This document shows positions 6,683-8,820 of a stretch of DNA of 8,820 nt, in pieces. The notes beneath the pieces are model-generated. The model had not been told where the DNA came from and ran no database searches. It was given only the letters and a program-made list of their open reading frames with translations. A program made the position numbers and the translations under genes. The stretch is from Desulfovibrionaceae bacterium. GTDB lineage: Bacteria; Pseudomonadota; Gammaproteobacteria; Burkholderiales; Burkholderiaceae_C. Numbering within the stretch: position 1 is the stretch's first letter; every line of letters starts with the position of its first letter. The stretch spans positions 1 to 8,820 of the forward strand of contig WRJY01000250.1 in NCBI GenBank assembly GCA_009778355.1, read 5' to 3'.

Positions 6683-8511
6683 GTCCGCGCCTCCTGCGGC
6701 TGGCCGCGCGTTTGGCGCGCCGCCGGTCCGGCCAGTGTTATTTTCAGCAGGAATTTCTGCATATCCCAGGCTCCAGTCGGGCAACGTTCGGCGCACAGGC
6801 CGCAATGCAGGCAGACGTCTTCGTCCTTGACCATCACGCGGCCCGTCTTCAGGCCGCCTGATACATACAGGCTTTGTTTCAGGTTGCGCGCCGGCGCTTT
6901 CAGCCGCTGGCGCAAGTCGGCCTCATCGCCGTCGGCGGTGAAGGTGATGCAGTCCATCGGGCAAATATCGACGCAGGCATCGCACTCGATGCACGCCGTT
7001 TCGGTAAAGACGGTTTGCACGTCGCAGTTCAGGCAGCGTTCGGCTTCCTTGAAGGCGGTGGCGGCGTCGAAACCCAGTTCCACCTCCACGCCGATACTGG
7101 CCAGCGCGCGCTCGGCCTTTTCCCAGGGCACTTTGTGGCGCAGGTCGTTGGAGGTTTCGTTGTCGTAGCTCCATTCGTGGATGCCCATTTTCTGCGACAC
7201 CAGGCTGGTGGCAGGCGCGGGGCGGTGATCGACCGGCTCGCCGTGCAGCAGCTTGTCGATCGACACCGCGGCATCGTGTCCGTTGGCCACGGCCTCGATG
7301 ATGTTCTTGGGGCCGAAGGCCGCGTCGCCGCCGAAGAACACGTGCGGCAGCGACGATTGCAGGCTGCGCTTGTCGAGCGCGGGCAGGCCCCATTTGTCGA
7401 AATCGATGCCGCAGTCGCGCTCGATCCACGGGAAGGCGTTTTCCTGCCCCACGGCCACCAGCGCCTCGTCGCATTCAAAGAAGGCGTCCGGCTCGCCGGT
7501 GGGCAGCAGCGTGCGGCGGCCCTGGCGGTCGTACTCGGCGCGCACCAGCTCGAAGCGCATCCCGACCAGCTTGCCGCCTTCGTGCACGAACTCCTTGGGC
7601 ACGTGAAAGTTGAGAATCGGAATGCCTTCGTGCTGCGCGTCTTCCTTCTCCCAGGGCGAAGCCTTCATTTCGGCGAAGCCGCTGCGCACGATGACTTTCA
7701 CGTCAACGCCGCCCAGGCGGCGCGCGGAGCGGCAGCAGTCCATCGCGGTGTTGCCGCCGCCCAGCACGATCACCCGTTTGCCGATGTGCTTGACGTGGCC
7801 GAACGACACCGAAGCCAGCCAGTCGATGCCGATGTGGATGTGCGCTGCTGCCTCCTTGCGGCCGGGAATGTCCAGATCACGTCCGCGCGGCGCGCCGCAG
7901 CCGACGAAGATCGCGTCCCAGCCCTGCGCCAGCAGCGCCTTCATCGAATCGACGCGCTCGCCGCTGCGAAACGTCACGCCGCCCTGATCGAGGACGTAGC
8001 CCGTCTCTTCGTCGATCACCGACTCGGGCAGGCGAAAGCGCGGAATCTGCGAGCGGATGAAGCCGCCCGCCTTCGGCTCGCCGTCGAACAGCGTCACCTG
8101 ATAGCCCAGCGGCGCCAAGTCGCGCGCTACCGTCAGCGAGGCCGGGCCAGCGCCCACGCAAGCAATGCGCTTGCCATTGGGCGGCCCGGCCTTGGGCATG
8201 CGCGTGCGCACCTCGTCCTTCATGTCGGCGGCCACGCGCTTGAGCCGGCAGATCGCCACCGGTTCGGGCTTTTTCGCGTTGCTTTGTTCCACCCGGCCAC
8301 GCCGGCATGCGGGCTCGCAGGGCCGGTCGCAGACGCGGCCCAGCACGCCGGGAAACACATTGGCGGCCCAGTTGACCATGTAGGCGTCGCCATAGCGGCG
8401 CTGGGCGATCAGCCGGATGTATTCAGGAACCGGCGTGTGCGCCGGACAGGCGTACTGGCAATCGACGACCTTGTGAAAATAGCCTGGGTTGGCAAGATTG
8501 GCTTTGTGCAA
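6679..8511 (-). CDS. GltD-like FAD/NAD(P)H oxidoreductase with C-terminal 2x[4Fe-4S] domain
   Basis: A 610-residue protein that probably links the KorAB enzyme to NAD(P). The N-terminal GltD-type cysteine region has C18, C22, C61, C65 and C69. An FAD-binding Rossmann fold carries VGAGPAS (119-125). A second nucleotide fold, probably NADPH-binding, carries LGGGNTAMD (250-258). The FAD-closing motif FFGGDAAFGPKN is at 392-403. The C-terminus adds CLNC (493-496), then C507-x2-C510-x2-C513-x3-C517 with C521, then C567-x2-C570-x2-C573-x3-C577: two ferredoxin-type [4Fe-4S] motifs that glutamate synthase small subunits lack. It heads the operon and overlaps korA by 4 bases. The start is a TTG with AGGAG 8 nt upstream; the next methionine is residue 45, inside the first domain. 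It corresponds in layout to what I recall as KorC of Azoarcus evansii. A plain GltD is excluded by the ferredoxin tail and the neighbours. Confidence 0.88.
   Translation of the reverse strand: MHKANLANPGYFHKVVDCQYACPAHTPVPEYIRLIAQRRYGDAYMVNWAANVFPGVLGRVCDRPCEPACRRGRVEQSNAKKPEPVAICRLKRVAADMKDEVRTRMPKAGPPNGKRIACVGAGPASLTVARDLAPLGYQVTLFDGEPKAGGFIRSQIPRFRLPESVIDEETGYVLDQGGVTFRSGERVDSMKALLAQGWDAIFVGCGAPRGRDLDIPGRKEAAAHIHIGIDWLASVSFGHVKHIGKRVIVLGGGNTAMDCCRSARRLGGVDVKVIVRSGFAEMKASPWEKEDAQHEGIPILNFHVPKEFVHEGGKLVGMRFELVRAEYDRQGRRTLLPTGEPDAFFECDEALVAVGQENAFPWIERDCGIDFDKWGLPALDKRSLQSSLPHVFFGGDAAFGPKNIIEAVANGHDAAVSIDKLLHGEPVDHRPAPATSLVSQKMGIHEWSYDNETSNDLRHKVPWEKAERALASIGVEVELGFDAATAFKEAERCLNCDVQTVFTETACIECDACVDICPMDCITFTADGDEADLRQRLKAPARNLKQSLYVSGGLKTGRVMVKDEDVCLHCGLCAERCPTGAWDMQKFLLKITLAGPAARQTRGQPQEART
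6690..6695 (-). promoter_or_regulatory. Shine-Dalgarno site for korA
   Basis: A perfect AGGAGG on the minus strand, 7 nt before the ATG at 6682 and inside the end of the upstream oxidoreductase gene. It decides the start of korA in favour of the coupled ATG over the in-frame ATG at 6805. Confidence 0.85.
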
Positions 8512-8519
8512 TGCTGTCT

Positions 8520-8524
8520 CTCCT
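8520..8524 (-). promoter_or_regulatory. Shine-Dalgarno site fixing a TTG start
   Basis: The minus strand reads AGGAG with 8 nt to the TTG at 8511-8509. No ATG or GTG in this frame lies near the expected N-terminus, so this site supports the TTG start of the first operon gene. Confidence 0.75.
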
Positions 8525-8571
8525 GAATACCGCCCGCTGCCGGGGGAAAAGGGCCTTGCGAGTCTACCGCC

Positions 8572-8577
8572 AATATA
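8572..8577 (-). promoter_or_regulatory. Candidate -10 box for the kor operon
   Basis: The minus strand reads TATATT (5 of 6 matches to TATAAT) in the 120-bp gap before the operon. It would give a leader of roughly 50-55 nt. The hexamer at 17-bp spacing (GCCCGA) is a poor -35, so the promoter may be activator-dependent or the call may be wrong. The rest of the gap (8525-8631) is GC-rich with a small CCCG-TTG-CGGG stem at 8581-8591 and no T-tailed terminator. Confidence 0.25.
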
Positions 8578-8631
8578 TGCCCCGTTGCGGGCCCTCGGGC
8601 TGGATGAAATACCGACCAGGTTCAGAAAAAT

Positions 8632-8820
8632 TCATGCCGCGGCTTGCAGCAGCCGATCCAGCGCCGCGGCGATTTGCTCGGCGCTTTGGCTGGCGGGTAA
8701 ATCGAGTTGGGGCGCCAGCGCCGGCAGCGCCGCCGCGCCTTCGGCTTGCAGTTTTTTGACGGCCTGGCCCGCCTCGCGCGGCGAGTCGAAGGCGCGGCTT
8801 TGCAGCAGGGCGCGGCCCGT
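8632..8820 (-). CDS. C-terminal end of an unrecognised protein (5' part outside window)
   Basis: An open frame runs from the window edge through 62 codons to a TGA at 8634-8632. The translation begins TGRALLQSRAFDSPREAGQA and ends EQIAAALDRLLQAAA. GC-rich third positions and an alanine-rich, amphipathic helical character look like genuine coding sequence of this genome. Lys-Lys and Gln-rich helices suggest a soluble protein. I do not recognise the family from this fragment, and no motif is diagnostic. It lies on the same strand as the kor operon, 120 bp upstream, so it could be a separate unit or the gene before kor in one long transcript. Confidence 0.6.
   Translation of the reverse strand, partial: TGRALLQSRAFDSPREAGQAVKKLQAEGAAALPALAPQLDLPASQSAEQIAAALDRLLQAAA

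Noticed and set aside
6683..6805. Upstream ATG at 6805 as the korA start
   Set aside because: It would add 41 residues without family character, encoded inside the upstream gene. The ATG at 6682 has a perfect AGGAGG and the ATGA overlap.
6679..8511. Calling this gene gltD (glutamate synthase small subunit)
   Set aside because: The fold is GltD-like, but no gltB is adjacent, the C-terminus adds two ferredoxin motifs, and it is translationally coupled to korAB.
5549..8526. Long plus-strand frames (539 and 550 codons) opposite korA and the GltD-like gene
   Set aside because: They are antisense shadows with strong codon-bias artefacts and no motifs. The minus-strand proteins are clear family members.
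8511..8759. An 82-codon plus-strand frame at the right edge
   Set aside because: It overlaps the operon leader and the antisense of a convincing coding end on the minus strand, and has no recognisable content.
1..8820. CRISPR array, tRNA, rRNA or mobile-element genes
   Set aside because: No regularly spaced direct repeats, no tRNA-like cloverleaf and no transposase or integrase motifs were seen on reading both strands.

Overview
The window looks like a chromosomal segment of a GC-rich betaproteobacterium, most likely Burkholderiales and plausibly Comamonadaceae. That placement rests on base composition, the ParE sequence style and the kor gene arrangement, not on any database search. All genes I can support lie on the minus strand, so they are read from right to left. 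No RNA gene, insertion sequence, integrase or CRISPR array is visible.

From the right edge: the last 62 codons of an unrecognised gene (8632-8820) are followed by a gap of about 120 bp. Then comes a tightly coupled three-gene operon, each junction being a 4-base ATGA overlap with its own Shine-Dalgarno sequence. Its genes are a GltD-like FAD/NAD(P)H oxidoreductase with a C-terminal two-[4Fe-4S] domain (6679-8511), a fused gamma-alpha subunit of a 2-oxoacid:acceptor oxidoreductase (korA, 4811-6682) and the TPP-binding beta subunit (korB, 3759-4814). A 242-bp gap carrying a perfect 8-bp dyad separates this operon from parE, topoisomerase IV subunit B (1537-3516). A 92-bp gap with a REP-like hairpin follows, then an MFS transporter of the aromatic-acid:H+ symporter type (179-1444). 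The left edge (1-178) has no gene but is packed with inverted repeats and may be the end of a dispersed repeat.

The operon reads as a complete NAD(P)-linked 2-oxoacid oxidoreductase. KorB binds TPP and one [4Fe-4S] cluster. KorA supplies the 2-oxoacid and CoA-handling domains. The GltD-ferredoxin fusion would pass electrons between iron-sulfur clusters, FAD and NAD(P). This matches the architecture I recall for the 2-oxoglutarate:NADP+ oxidoreductase (KorABC) of Azoarcus evansii, which serves low-potential electron transfer in anaerobic aromatic metabolism. The substrate and the direction of electron flow cannot be settled from sequence alone. The MFS gene may transport an aromatic acid, but it is separated from kor by parE and the link is only suggestive.
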